NCBI GenBank assembly: GCA_036346395.1
Contig: CM070603.1
Span: forward strand, 54,666,868-54,730,867
DNA: 64,000 bases
From: Hsuehochloa calcarea
Taxonomy: Eukaryota; Streptophyta; Magnoliopsida; Poales; Poaceae
Direction: 5' to 3'
In this document: positions 49,601 through 60,246 of the stretch, one piece after another
Layout of the letters: every line of letters begins with the position of its first letter
Position numbering within the stretch: position 1 is the stretch's first letter
Program-made: the position numbers and the translations under genes
The notes under the pieces: generated by a model
What the model was told of the DNA's origin: nothing
Databases searched by the model: none
What the model saw: only the letters and a program-made list of their open reading frames with translations

Positions 49601-50744
49601 TTGTGAAACATGGATCTCAGAGTTTCAAAAAAAAATGAAGTGTGTCGATTTAAGTAAAACCGAGTTAAATTGTAATTTTTCTATATTATTTTGTAATTTC
49701 ACTAAATTATTGAGATATTGTCATTAGTACAAATAATTTGTACTTCATTGTTGCTATTGCGCACTTTTATGTTTTACGTTAAACAATATTTTTGTAACTT
49801 CGAACACTCATTCTGTAAATCTTGGGTCCGCCACTGGCCTTACGGCTGCACAGTCAGCGTAGGCTTAGTACAACGCTGATACTGCTGGCCAAAGAGAGAG
49901 TCGGTAACATGAACAGTAGTAGGGGCATGGAAAATGGTAAAAGCGACCAATAGGGGCGTTGTGAAAGAATTACCAGGATTTTGTAGCTGGTCATTGCTGA
50001 GCATCCCAGTGAACTGTACCGCTTTCATGAAGTTGGATGAACCCAAATCGCTCATTTTGCGCTTGGAACAACTGTCTGCGGTGTTGCACCAAGCTCCTCC
50101 CTGAGTGTTTTAAATTAATGGAAAATAGCTAGGTTACTCTGCCTTGAGTCTACTAAACATTCCATCATGTAGATGTAGGAAGTCATCCATCTAATCGCAA
50201 CCATAATTAGCACTCGGATCTATCTCAACACTCAGCTCAGCGTAGATTTCAGTTATCAAAATTGTGTAAGAACATTGGACGATCGTGTGTGTACGAGTCA
50301 TGGTGAAATATACTGCTCGTTTTAATTTACTCCTCTTTTTATTTTTGGCTGTAATAAGACAAAACATGGCAATTAGCAGTAACCTGCAGATGGATAAGCC
50401 AGTTGTGGGATCCGGAGGCGAAGCCCCTCTGCAGGTGGTAACCCGGCGGACTTCCATCCAAGCACACTGCAAATCGCAATGCCTCCAGTCCATTAAGAAA
50501 GCAGTAGTGCTCTTAATAATTGAATAATAATACCGTACGTACCGGCGCCCTTCTCCCGTGCGCCGGCGAGGAGGGTTAGCTCGACGAACTCCGGCGACCC
50601 CACGGCCACGAGAGGCGAGCGGGGCCTACGGAGAGGGCCGAAGAAGACCAGGAGCAGGAGCAGGAGCAGGAGCAGGAGAGTCGCCGCGACGGCGAGTCGG
50701 GCTGGTCGTCGCTGAGGGTGCGGGAGGAGCGGCTCGGTCACCAT
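46643..50744 (-). CDS. Pectin acetylesterase (PAE family, 12 exons)
   Basis: Exons: 50543-50744, 50384-50466, 49974-50100, 48375-48454, 48206-48295, 47951-48075, 47816-47876, 47452-47505, 47274-47351, 47086-47191, 46845-46990, 46643-46753. All junctions are GT-AG and in frame, giving 420 residues. The product belongs to the PAE/Notum alpha/beta-hydrolases that remove acetyl groups from pectin in the cell wall. A leucine-rich N-terminal membrane segment (about residues 17-36) acts as signal anchor or signal peptide. Family marks are VCLDGSPPGYHLQRGF, the nucleophile motif GCSAGG (S201), YDSWQ (D297) and CFTHCQ (H364), plus paired cysteines. The start ATG at 50744 was chosen over an upstream TTG-initiated reading. 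Intron 3 holds a 916-bp hAT element. Catalytic roles are inferred from the family. Confidence 0.93.
47655..47738. repeat. 42-bp tandem duplication in a PAE intron
   Basis: AATCGGAATAGTGGTTTTCC and the following ATATTTTTCTAGTCGCTA occur twice in direct succession, offset by 42 bp, between exons 7 and 8. It is non-coding. Confidence 0.85.
48921..49836. mobile_element. Non-autonomous hAT element in PAE intron 3 (916 bp)
   Basis: The ends are CAGGGGCGGACCC and, inverted, CAGTGGCGGACCC. The 8-bp flanks GCCTCACA (48913-48920) and GCCTTACG (49837-49844) match at six of eight positions, an eroded hAT target duplication. The interior has GC-rich and AT-rich halves and a G-run at 49322-49332, and no transposase. 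A truncated inverted relative is at 21905-22344. Confidence 0.82.
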
Positions 50745-51049
50745 CGCCGTGGCGGGTGTGGACAAACTGCACCTTGCTTTGTTTATAGTCCTCGCGTGAT
50801 GCGGATTGCTTTGCTGAGCAGAGAGAGAAACTGTGATAAAATATACATCCTGATTTTAGTGTCGAGATGTACGGGGAAACTCCTGTTTTCGGGTAGTTTA
50901 ACACGTGCGGCGGGCTCACCTGTCAAAAGTTCATTTCGTGACGTGTGGAGGAAAGTAAAAAAAAAAAGAGGATGGTTTGCAGTTGGTTTTAATGGAATTA
51001 GAGTTTCGAGTTAAAACTAGATAGAGTTTAAAAATTCTAAAGAATGTGT
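50745..51049 (-). promoter_or_regulatory. PAE promoter region
   Basis: A TATA-like CTATAAAC lies on the minus strand at 50781-50788, only about 37 bp upstream of the start codon. If used it would leave a leader of roughly ten bases, so either the leader is extremely short or another start site is used. The rest shows no gene. Confidence 0.4.
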
Positions 51050-51779
51050 ATGTTATAAGAGCGGTCTACCAGCCCCAACGATAATGCGAAGGCCACACAA
51101 GGAGGTCCTCGAGGGTCAAGGTTGAAGGCGCGACCAATGCCTTCCTGAAGGGCACCAATCATGCCTTGGGGAATACCACAAAGGGTCACTTGAAAGCCCA
51201 TGAGGGCTGAGGCCGAAGGTGCAACCAGTGCCTTTCCAAAGGGCACCAACCATACCTTCAAAAAAAAGATATGAAGGGTGAACGAAGACCACCTGAAGGC
51301 CCATGAGGACCAAGGCCGGAGGTGCGCGCAGGTAGGCACGTCCCCCTCCCCCCGAAGGGTAACAAGGGTACCTTCAAGGGGGCACCGAAGGGTGCATGAA
51401 GCCCCCGGGATCCCTGCCAAGAGCCACCTGCTGAGCACCGAAGGACATCTAGGACCCTTCGGCCCGGGGGTACCCTGCACGGCGCGAAAGGGAAGTGGTG
51501 CATGCATATCGACCAGATGGACTAGGATCAGGAGGGTCCACCATGAACGAAAGGCTATGTAAGAAGAAGGAAAAGCCCCTTACATCCCTTATGGGCATAG
51601 GGTCTTTTTATGAGTAAAATTGTAATCTCGTGTACCCATGTAATGAATGTGGACTTTTTTCAAGGCAATTAACACACACTTACTTCTCTTAGCATCGGTC
51701 CCCTCTCCCGAGGATCCGCTGGTTCCCCTTGCGATAATTGGGTTTCCCTTTTTATACTGTCTGGTCTTTTTACTACGAC
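51050..51779. mobile_element. LTR-like remnant with GAAGGGCACC repeats
   Basis: Direct repeats of CCTTCC-GAAGGGCACCAA(T/C)CATGCC and of TGAAGGCCCATGAGG occur between 51130 and 51320. A terminal part at about 51640-51740 (CAAGGCAATTAACACACACTT, given by position beyond this) resembles an LTR R-U5. No coding domain and no target duplication were identified, so classification is tentative. Confidence 0.35.
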
Positions 51780-52610
51780 AGTGTAGATTTTCATGGCTAA
51801 AAATCTGGTTAAGTCGTTGGGAGGTCTGACCGATCGTTTGCTGGCGGTCATACTGGATGGCTGGCGGCCTGACCTGCCCAGAACCAATTCATGCGTCGAC
51901 AAGACCGGAAAATTCGTGGAATTAGTCAAAGTTATGGGTTTAAGTGTATATGTGTTGCATGATACATGTTTTAAATGATATGGATCAAGTTGCGAAGAAT
52001 TTATACCATAAATTGATTTTTTGTTCTCTTTGATGCCTTTAGAATTTTGTGTGCTCCTTTGATTTTACTTGTGTCTTTTGCTGCGATCTAGCTTGCTAAG
52101 ACGTGTGGTAATTCATCTAGGGTCATTTTGACCATCATTCACCCACAAGCAGGTTTTTTTTTATCAAAGTCCAAATTTCTTCGGTTCTTGAGCCTTCTTG
52201 ATCCCATCCAAAAAAAATCATGTAACCTTGGTCTCGGTTGTCACGATTATCGATTGGAATAGGTTACTGACTTTCTTCGTGAGCTATGATTGAAATCTCA
52301 TGGGATTTGGATCACTGGATTGAAAAGTTATGTCGTTTTGTGATCTTCGTGGGATAATGTTCTTGCAACCGACGGTTAGGCCGTCAGTCCGAGTGATCAG
52401 ACCGGCGTTGGCAGTCAAACCGCCAACCAAGCGGCCAACCAAGCGGTTAGACCGACCGTGAAGGCTTTTTGCCTTGAGAGTTCACGGTTTCAACGTAAGA
52501 TTTCTGTTGTGTTTATTTTCTAATCTCTATGACTTTTGTAGCTACTGGTGCGATGGAAGTTGAATACTGTTAGGATTGTATAAAAAAGAGAGTATATATT
52601 CCTATTTCAC
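51780..52610. mobile_element. Remnant of a copia-type LTR with GGTCNGACC palindromes
   Basis: GGAGGTCTGACCGATCG, GGCGGTCATACTGG and GGCGGCCTGACC at 51820-51870, then CGGTTAGGCCGTCAG and GCGGTTAGACCGACCG at 52370-52460, match the style of the LTRs at the two window ends. No domains or paired end were found. Confidence 0.4.
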
Positions 52611-53548
52611 TTCCTAAGCCGCCGTTCCGGTCCAACCACCACCCCCCAAAAAAAATCGTGGGAAAGCTGGTTTTATTGCCATTGTTTGGCACGTTACGTT
52701 TCGCAAATCAGTACCATTTTCAGCTCTTATTGAAAGCTTTTTTTGGGAACAAGACAAACAAAAACCAGCTTGATCTTGAAGGTTATCACAACTACTCCAA
52801 AACAAAAGCCTAATATTTGATGAGCTAGAGGTAATACATCCAGAACTAACTCCGAACTCACCAGGGCCCACAAACAGAAGCGCCCTCCACCAACCCCTCA
52901 CACACATACATTGTACCTGCTCTTGGAAAACAAGTCTGCTCGTGCTCACTCCGTCCTCCAGAGATCATTTGTCTGTACAGTTCTTCTGGTAGCAGGTAGC
53001 ACACCTTCGAGTTTTCTCCAATCCCCACGCAACCCCCCATCCTCCCCATGTGATTTCCGTTTCACCCCTTTTTTTTTTTTATCTAAGCACCAAAGTTGAC
53101 CATCAATTTTTCCCCCGAATGCTGCTCTAATTGTTTGCCACCATGGCAAAATTCTCTGCATATTTTAACCGCAAAAAAAACAAACAAACTCAGCAGTACT
53201 CCACAAACATAAAATACCCCTTAAAGGTCAACAAATGGCATATGATTTAATCTCGAGGAACGCGTGGAACCCACTGGTAACATGGAGTACAAGGCAAGTG
53301 AAATTCTACTCCATAACATCACCCTGCCAAGGCCCGAGATGAACTGAGATATCAAATGGGGGTACTAAGGATTTAATGACACAAGTGTCTTTTTACTCAA
53401 CATGGTTGGGATACGCTGCTCGGTCACAACTCACAAGATGGTCTCACAATCAGTCGCTACAAAACAACACGACAGAATCGCACACACCAAAAGCTTAGAA
53501 CTGGATTTATTTATGTACACCGATTGTATTCACCTCCAAATCACCATT
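52611..53548. other. Downstream flank of the basic-protein gene; no gene
   Basis: This includes a T-homopolymer (53070-53080) and AT-rich sequence. Part of it is expected to be the 3'UTR of the minus-strand gene ending at 53549. No coding region is supported. Confidence 0.5.
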
Positions 53549-54959
53549 TCAGGACGCCTCAGCTGCGGAGAAATGCATTTGAGCGGCACTCTCATGCAGG
53601 AAGCTGCTTCCGCACTTGGCTTCCTGGCCGCTCATGCCATAATCCAATATCTCAGTCTCCAGTTGACCTAATTCGCCGGGTGATGATGACCTACGAGCAC
53701 AAGTCGGCAGAGTACATGATTTACACAATCGCCAGGGATGAAATGGCAGCAATAAATTGTTTGTGATCTTACCCAGGGACCCGGAGAGCAGGAGGATTAT
53801 GGACAGCATCATGGCCGCTTCTCTTGCCTTTAAGATTTCCCCGTGACCTCCCCTTCTGCTTCTGTTTCTTCTTGTTCTTGTCCTTCCTAGACCTGGGACG
53901 CTGTTGATGGCTCTTCACTGAATGAGATACAGAAGTGACCGGGGGATCATATACATCTTGGGCCCATTTAACGCGGCGGTTTTCAGTTGGCGATGCTTCC
54001 CCACTTTTCTCGCGGCCTCCTTTCATGGCAGAGATGAGCCTCAACGTCGGCTAAACATATTAAAGAAAGAATGAGGGTAAATGCTAAATAATTCAAAGTC
54101 AAACGAGAATAAAACTGCAAAGAATAGTAGTCAGAATGCTGCCACAATGACAGTATCATCTATCATAAAGGTCTGGCTTAAATGTATCAACACAAGGAAG
54201 GAAGAAAATCTGCACTCAACACAGTTTCAGGATCATTTAGCATTACATGTTTTAAGCTTAGCTTATCCAGATTCACGTGGCAAAGTGACAAGCCTAGACG
54301 TAATATTTTGGTAGGCTCATCAGCAACAAATACTATAATTGGCCTGCGAGTTGAAAATAACTGGCCTGAACACATTGAACGAGTAAATTGACTCTTTGAA
54401 ATTACCAATACAGATAGGTGAGACACGCTTCACACAAAGAACATGATTGACAGGTTAGTAATGCCCACATATGATGAGTAGGATTTTGAATTTGTCAAAC
54501 ATTTTTAACCTGGAAAATTAATGCCAAGATATTATATCACAGGATCAAATAGATACGTAAGCATAAAGAATTACTCATCCTTTTCCATATCACACAGCGC
54601 AAACACAACATAATTTAACATTTCGAACTCACCGGAAAGGACGGTGAATGCTCATAAGTGAAAGATTCCTTTGATTCACTGTATTTGGAAACTAAATGGG
54701 AGTTCCCATCATCTCCTTTGCCTTTCTTTATTCTCAAGCTGATAGAACCTGAGATGTCCACTTCAGTATCTAAAGAATCAACATTCCCACCTTGTTTACG
54801 AGTTTCAACCAAGCTATGATGGAGCTCTCCACCGGTAGATAGAGTTTTCCCTGCTGGAGGAAGTGCCTCCTGTAGCAGAACTGCGTCATCCATGGTAATG
54901 GAAGAGGTACTGTCAGCCACCACCGGTACTCTTTCAGAACCACAAGGCAAATCATCCAT
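53549..54959 (-). CDS. Conserved plant protein of unknown function with basic tract
   Basis: Coding exons at 54633-54959, 53773-54050 and 53549-53690 join in frame through GT-AG introns to give 248 residues. Exon 1 is acidic and Ser-rich. The second opens PTLRLISAMKGGREK and continues VKWAQDVYDPPVTSVSHSV, then a dense Lys/Arg tract (about residues 160-188, KDKNKKKQKQKGRSRGNLKG) that looks like a nuclear localisation or nucleic-acid-binding segment. The C-terminus ends KCGSSFLHESAAQMHFSAAE. I recall the blocks LISAMKG, WA-DVYDP and CG-SF-x-H-F as shared with uncharacterised dicot proteins, so the gene is ancient in plants; no function is known to me. A 5'UTR exon probably ends at the GT near 55552. 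Confidence 0.8.
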
Positions 54960-55720
54960 GAAGTTGCCTACACTGCAAGAAAGCAGTGAGGTATTAGTGG
55001 TACAGTGACAATACGGTCATGGCCAAAGTGTAACTGTGAAAATTACATCTCTATTGCTTGTGTTTAGAATACATTCAAGGGGTCATGACAAGCATGAAAA
55101 GTGCTGATAATTGATTGAATCTAATCATTTATGACCAACGTGCAAAGCATCGTTTAATTCACAATCAAGCAATCTGGTCAAATAAATTCATAAAACAAAT
55201 AAACTACATCCCACCTATTCAAAAGACATTGGTAGCACATACCACTAATTCCAACATTCACAATGAAACAGAAGCTACCCAGGTGTCTGCGACAGCCAGC
55301 GCTGTGGGATCTGTACAGTTTTCATTCTGTCTTTACACATTTTTGTTGAAGATAGCTTATGCAATCTTACAAACAAGGCAGGATCGGAAGAACATGGATC
55401 GAACAAACGTGCAGATCACGGCAGACTCGCACTATTAGTTCATGTTATAACACGATGGCTGTCGTTCCGAACACTCAAAGCCAGAGTACATCCACCACGC
55501 AAGCATAAACCACTTTGATGTGGCTAAATAAACTGGGATAAGCCATTATTACCTCAGTGAAATCGGACACAAAGCAATCAACCGACGGATCAACAGATCC
55601 AGTCCGCAACAAATGCCTACTTGTGAAGAAATCCGCACCGATGCCCAAATTCAGAGAGGCAAACGAGAGAGAGAGAGAGAGAGAGAGCAAGAAGGTAAGG
55701 TACTGTACTAATTAGTTAGG
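54960..55720 (-). promoter_or_regulatory. 5' UTR intron and leader of the basic-protein gene
   Basis: A splice acceptor (TTTCTTGCAG) sits about 15 bp before the ATG. A matching donor (CACTGAG then GTAATAATG) lies near 55552-55560, giving a 5'UTR intron of about 580 bp. The upstream exon contains a (CT)n tract in sense (plus-strand GAGA at 55665-55687). Confidence 0.6.
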
Positions 55721-56829
55721 TAAGGTACGGGAGGGGATTGGATGGTGGAGGTTAGGAGGAGGAGGAGGAGAGTCGGGGGTGCCAAGAACAAGATGAGGAA
55801 GGCTTGAGGCGGTGGGAGAGGGGACGAGGGCGCTTCCGAAGAGGGACGCGCCCCGCACCGGTGGCATCGTGGCCGGTGCGCGGGCCGCCTGGGCAGCGAC
55901 GAGGAGGAAGAGAGAAGACGGCGAGGCGGACGAAGCCGTCGGAGATTTTCGTCAGATCTGATCTGGAAGGCTTGACCGAGAAGAGAGTTTTTTTGGGGGT
56001 GGGGGGAGGCAGTGGTGGAGTGGAGTGGTTGGAGATTGTTTATTTATACAAGAAGACTGAGAAAGCGGCCTGGCCTGGCTGTCAGAAATATCCGTCCGGA
56101 TGATATAAAGAGCCCAATAATAGTCAAGTAGTAAAAGCCCAGGTCCAGCTAGGCCTGGAAGCAAATCAGGGCCTAAAGGGTAACTTTGCAATGGCCCGGA
56201 AGCAGCTATACTACAAGCAAAAAAGGTCCATCTCTCACGCCCCACTCTTGGCGTTACAAAGAAGATTTTTCACCTCAGATCCTATGACATGACAAAGTCA
56301 GTTTGTTATGTTATAAGTGTGAGTGTCACCGTAGCTGCAACTGTTTACACATACGATTTGGCGTAAAAGTAGTTGTCTCTATTTGGACCACTTGGCATCA
56401 CGACAGATGAAAATATTATGCATAATTTTATTCTCATGTACCTTGTTCTTAGCACATGATTTTTCATAAACGTATGTTTGAAAGTATGTAAACCCGAGTT
56501 GTGATAGAAATAATCAAACGGTGCTAAGTGAATGCACCATTTTTTATCTTTATTTTTGTGATGTTTTGTGCATTGCTACGCGAAGAATCGAAGCGAATGG
56601 ACAACGGGATTTGGAGTCGTAGTAGAGAATTGAAATAAAGTTTATAATAAAGTTGCAAATTACATGGCGTACATGGTTTGATTACGTGCATAAGCAACTA
56701 CATCATGCACCATGCAGCAACCCGAAATATATCTACGATACATATGCGCCTTTTGGGATTTGAAAATTGGAACAAAGATCACTAGCTTGGGCGTGGAACT
56801 AGCACGGATTGGGCAGACCTACTGTGTGG
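55721..56829. other. Promoter-side GC-rich block and intergenic DNA
   Basis: 55740-55960 is GC-rich (GGAGGAGGAGG, CGGGCCGCC) next to the leader of the minus-strand gene and is probably promoter or leader. A plus-strand open frame here is compositional. 56250-56829 is AT-rich without features. Confidence 0.45.
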
Positions 56830-57430
56830 ACTAGAGCCACTTGCCCTTCCTTGTGAGCTCGGCGTTGCATTCCTCGCCGACCGCCTTGGCCTCGGCCACC
56901 ATTTTCCACTTCTTCTCGTGCTCCCTGCGTCTGCACGCCTCGAGATTAGCTTGCGTCTCCTGTCGGATACACTCGTTGTGCTCTTCGTTGTGGCGCACCT
57001 CTTTCCTCCTCTCGCGGTTCTTCTTCGCATCCCACTTGCAGTCGAGACGCTATTGGTCCTGTAGGTGGATCCCTTGGTCGATCCACTTGCGTATCCACAT
57101 GGCGAATCCGGGGACTACGGGTAGACGGGAGAGGTTGTTAGTGTGTAATGTGAAAGAGAAATGGTGGGGGAATATACTGTAACAGATCCCTACCGGCTGC
57201 CGATAACGGGTCGTGTCCCAATGGCGGTCGGGGTAGTCTGAGGAGCAGTTCGTGCAACCCCAGTAACGCATGCCCAGGTTGAGCCGCTGCTTGGTCTTGA
57301 ACAACTTACATGTGTCCCTGCACCAACAGAGGGGCAACGTCTCCCCCTCGGGCAGGTCTTACGGCGAATGCTTCGTGGGAATATTCTAGTAGGGGTTGCT
57401 GCTGCGGTGGGTGTTAGTGCAGAGATATCC
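56830..57430 (-). pseudogene. Broken GRF-type zinc-finger gene
   Basis: On the minus strand one part reads LPLCWCRDTCKLFKTKQRLN, then GMRYWGCTNCSSDYPDRHWD and TTRYRQPVG. This matches the GRF zinc-finger layout (C-x-C...GR-YW-C). A GT-AG intron (about 57101-57193) leads to FAMWIRKWIDQGIHLQDQ, a stop (TAG), and a charged helical tail ending ECNAELTRKGKWL. A second stop lies upstream of DLPEGE. GRF-finger genes of this type are common in grass repeats. Two in-frame stops make it a pseudogene. Confidence 0.65.
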
Positions 57431-57599
57431 CATCCTAACACACCATGTTTGTTCGTCCCGGCCGCAGCTGCCCTTGCGAGTTCGCAGATCTCGCCCCATT
57501 ACGTCTCTGTCTAAGCGAGATTGTGTTGAAGTCCTCATGCAAGAGAACCCGGCGTGGTGAAACAAGCTCTGGTGTACTGTTGGGTGAAAGATCTAGACC

Positions 57600-60190
57600 C
57601 GCCATTATGAGTTAATGGATTGTTTTGGTGATTAATGACAAATCCAAATATGAGACTAACTCTTTTATCAAGTATTATCTTTGTGTAGTCTCATTTGGAT
57701 ATAAAGGTGAAACACAACGAGGTATGCAATCGACATCTCAATTTATATAATGTTGCATCTCTCGGATCCAAAATATAGGATTGAACTCAACCTTAAGTTA
57801 AACTTGAATATGTGTATATGACCTCATTACACATTTGTGTATGCACACATTTAGGGAGAGTTTTATCCTATACTTTGTGGTTTCATTAGTATTGATCCAT
57901 GTTCCATTTTCCACATATATTGGGATCTTTACGTTGAAACAAAACCTTTGAGTATACAACACTTGTGTAGTTCAGATATACTCATGTAATAAGTATATAG
58001 AACTTGTGTAGTTCTTGTATACTCATGTTAGAGTATGTATAACTTGTGTAGTTTATATATATACTCAATTGTTCTCTCATTTATCATCATTAAATTTATG
58101 AGAATTTAAGTGGTTATCATCAATTACCAAAGAAGGAAAGATTGAGGTATCTTGTCCCACCATTATGAGTTAATGGTATGGTGTGGTAATTAATGATGAT
58201 CACATTGTGGAACTAACATTTTCCATGAGTTGGATATACGTGTTATGTTCGGGATGATGAAGACTTGGGATGATCATGAGTTGATCATCAAGTCAAGAGC
58301 TTAGTGTAAATGATGCATCATGAGTTGATGCTTATCAAGAAGAGATGATCATGAGTTGATCATCAAGACAAGAGAAGACCCATCATGTGTTGATGGAGGT
58401 CAAGTGAAGGATTGCATCATGTGTTGATGCATGTGAAGACTTCGGGATGGAGAAATCATCATGTGTTGATGATGTTCAAGACAAGATCCTCAAGTGAAGA
58501 AATCATCATATGGTGATGATTGTCAAAGTTAAAGACCGAACTTGAAGTGTTGATGTCGTCATCAAGCTTCAAGAAGATGCAAGGCAAAGGTATGACTAGC
58601 TAGGGCTAAGGATGTGTTCCTAGTCGTTTCTGGGTCTTGGTGTTTGGTTGGAAGACCGGATTGCTAGTATAGGTTGCCGTACTATTAAGAGGGTCTTAAC
58701 TAGTAGTTTGAGTTAGTCATGTGTTGATAGCTCATTATATTTGCTCTAGCTCATCTAGGCATGATGCTATTTATTTGCGAATGTGTTTTGCAAATAATCG
58801 AGGCTCATGCATAATCCTTGCAACATGTGACTTAAGTTTGCAAATCGTTTTGCAAATGGTGTAAGTCCATGTACCTTATACCTTGTGATGAGTATTCTAA
58901 GGGTTAGCAAATGTGTTTTGTAACCTCATCGAGAATATCATCTTTGAAACTTTGTCGAACATTGCATTCAAATGAGCGAATGTGTTTTGCCATTTGAAGT
59001 GATGCAATTGGCTTTGCTCTGTGAATCTGCCGGTCGGACCGGCGGTAGTCACCGGTCGGACGGTGGCAAATCGGTCCGACCGGTGTGCTCTGGCGATCGA
59101 CCGATTACACTTGAACCGATTTCCTTGTGCGGAAGTTCATTGTTGTAATAAATCGGAGCTTCGCGGTGAGGAAGTTCCGGAGTTCGAGCGAACGGTTTTT
59201 CCAGAGCTCCTTTTGGGACTTAGCCAATTTCAGCGACGGCGGTCGGACCGGCAAAGACGGCGATCGGACCGATATAGCGGCGGTCCGACCGGCCATGCAT
59301 GGCGGTCGAGCCGTACAAGGCCCAACGGCTACTTTTCTAGCCGTTGGCGCGTGGGGTCCGACCGCCATTGGTTGGCGATCGACCGCCTGACTCGCTTTTG
59401 ATGGAATCTTCTCCCAACGGCTAGTTTTTGTGTGTGGGCTATATATAGACACCTTGGCCGGTTGGGAGAGGTTGTCATGCCATTATTAAGTGATACACTC
59501 ATTCTTTGAGCTAAGAGCAAGTCTCTATTCTCTTTTGTGCATGTGTTGCACTTGGTGAGACTAGAGAGCAAACCCTAAGTGCATGTGTTGCCTTAGGTAG
59601 TGGATTGTGTATCCACGTGAGCGTTGACACTTGATTAGTTCAAGTGAAAGTTTGGATTTGTTACTCTTGGTGTTTGCCGACACCTAGACGGCGTGGAGGC
59701 GTCGTGCTCGGTGACCTTCTCAAGAAGCTTGTGAGAAGGCCCGACGGTTGTGAGTGGTTTGGTGCTCGCCATCTCCGGAGTGGAGGAAGAGCAACCATAG
59801 TCGAGCGAGGTGTTGGTTCGGTTTGGAACCGGTCCAAGTGTTGGACTTACCTCGGAGGTGTGTGCTCATTTGAGGAGCCGGTCCAACGCGAGTTGGGCTT
59901 ACCTCAACGTGGATTAGGGGAGACCGGCAAGTCTCCGAACACCACGGTAAAACATAATCGTGTCATCTTGTTTTTACTTGTGCTTTACTTTGAGCTATTT
60001 ACATTCTTGCTTTAATTGCTCATATTGTATTGTGTTCATATTGTCGGTGCACTTAGTTGAGCCTAGTTGTTTTAGGTTTTAATTGTGCAAAACCAATTCG
60101 ATATTAGCTTCCGCATTTATATATTGGTTTAGCGCGATAGATTTTAAAACCGTCTATTCACCCCCTCTAGTCGGCCACCTCGATCTTACA
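57600..60190 (+). repeat. 5' LTR of a long-LTR copia-type element
   Basis: The 3' end is firm: CGATCTTACA at 60181-60190, followed by a primer-binding site, and the last 1.03 kb matches 1-1071. TATA: CTATATATAG (59439-59448). The 5' end is tentative, placed where CCATTATGAGTTAATGG first appears; a related copy of that text recurs at 58161. The LTR contains seven near-perfect short palindromes (58269-58520) and many GGTCNGACCG motifs (59025-59390). Confidence 0.7.
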
Positions 60191-60192
60191 AG

Positions 60193-60203
60193 TGGTATCG
60201 AGC
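60193..60203 (+). other. Primer-binding site
   Basis: TGGTATCGAGC, two bases after the LTR end. It is the same variant as in the element at 4705-16199. Confidence 0.85.
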
Positions 60204-60246
60204 TTGGTCTCTCATTTATTAGACTTAACCGTCTAGAGAGTAAAGG

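Noticed and set aside
50745..50765. Upstream TTG start for the pectin acetylesterase (STPATA extension)
   Set aside because: Plant nuclear genes rarely start at TTG. The in-frame ATG at 50744 precedes a complete membrane segment.
55804..56103. A 99-residue Arg-rich open frame on the plus strand
   Set aside because: It lies in the GC-rich promoter side of the minus-strand gene and has no coding features.
58269..58520. A CRISPR-like array
   Set aside because: Spaced palindromes look superficially similar, but repeat units vary, spacing is 30-46 bp, there are no cas genes, and the host is a plant LTR.
1..60190. One giant element with LTRs at the two window ends
   Set aside because: The left LTR is not followed by a primer-binding site, host genes lie between, and the right LTR starts its own gag. 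These are separate insertions of one family.
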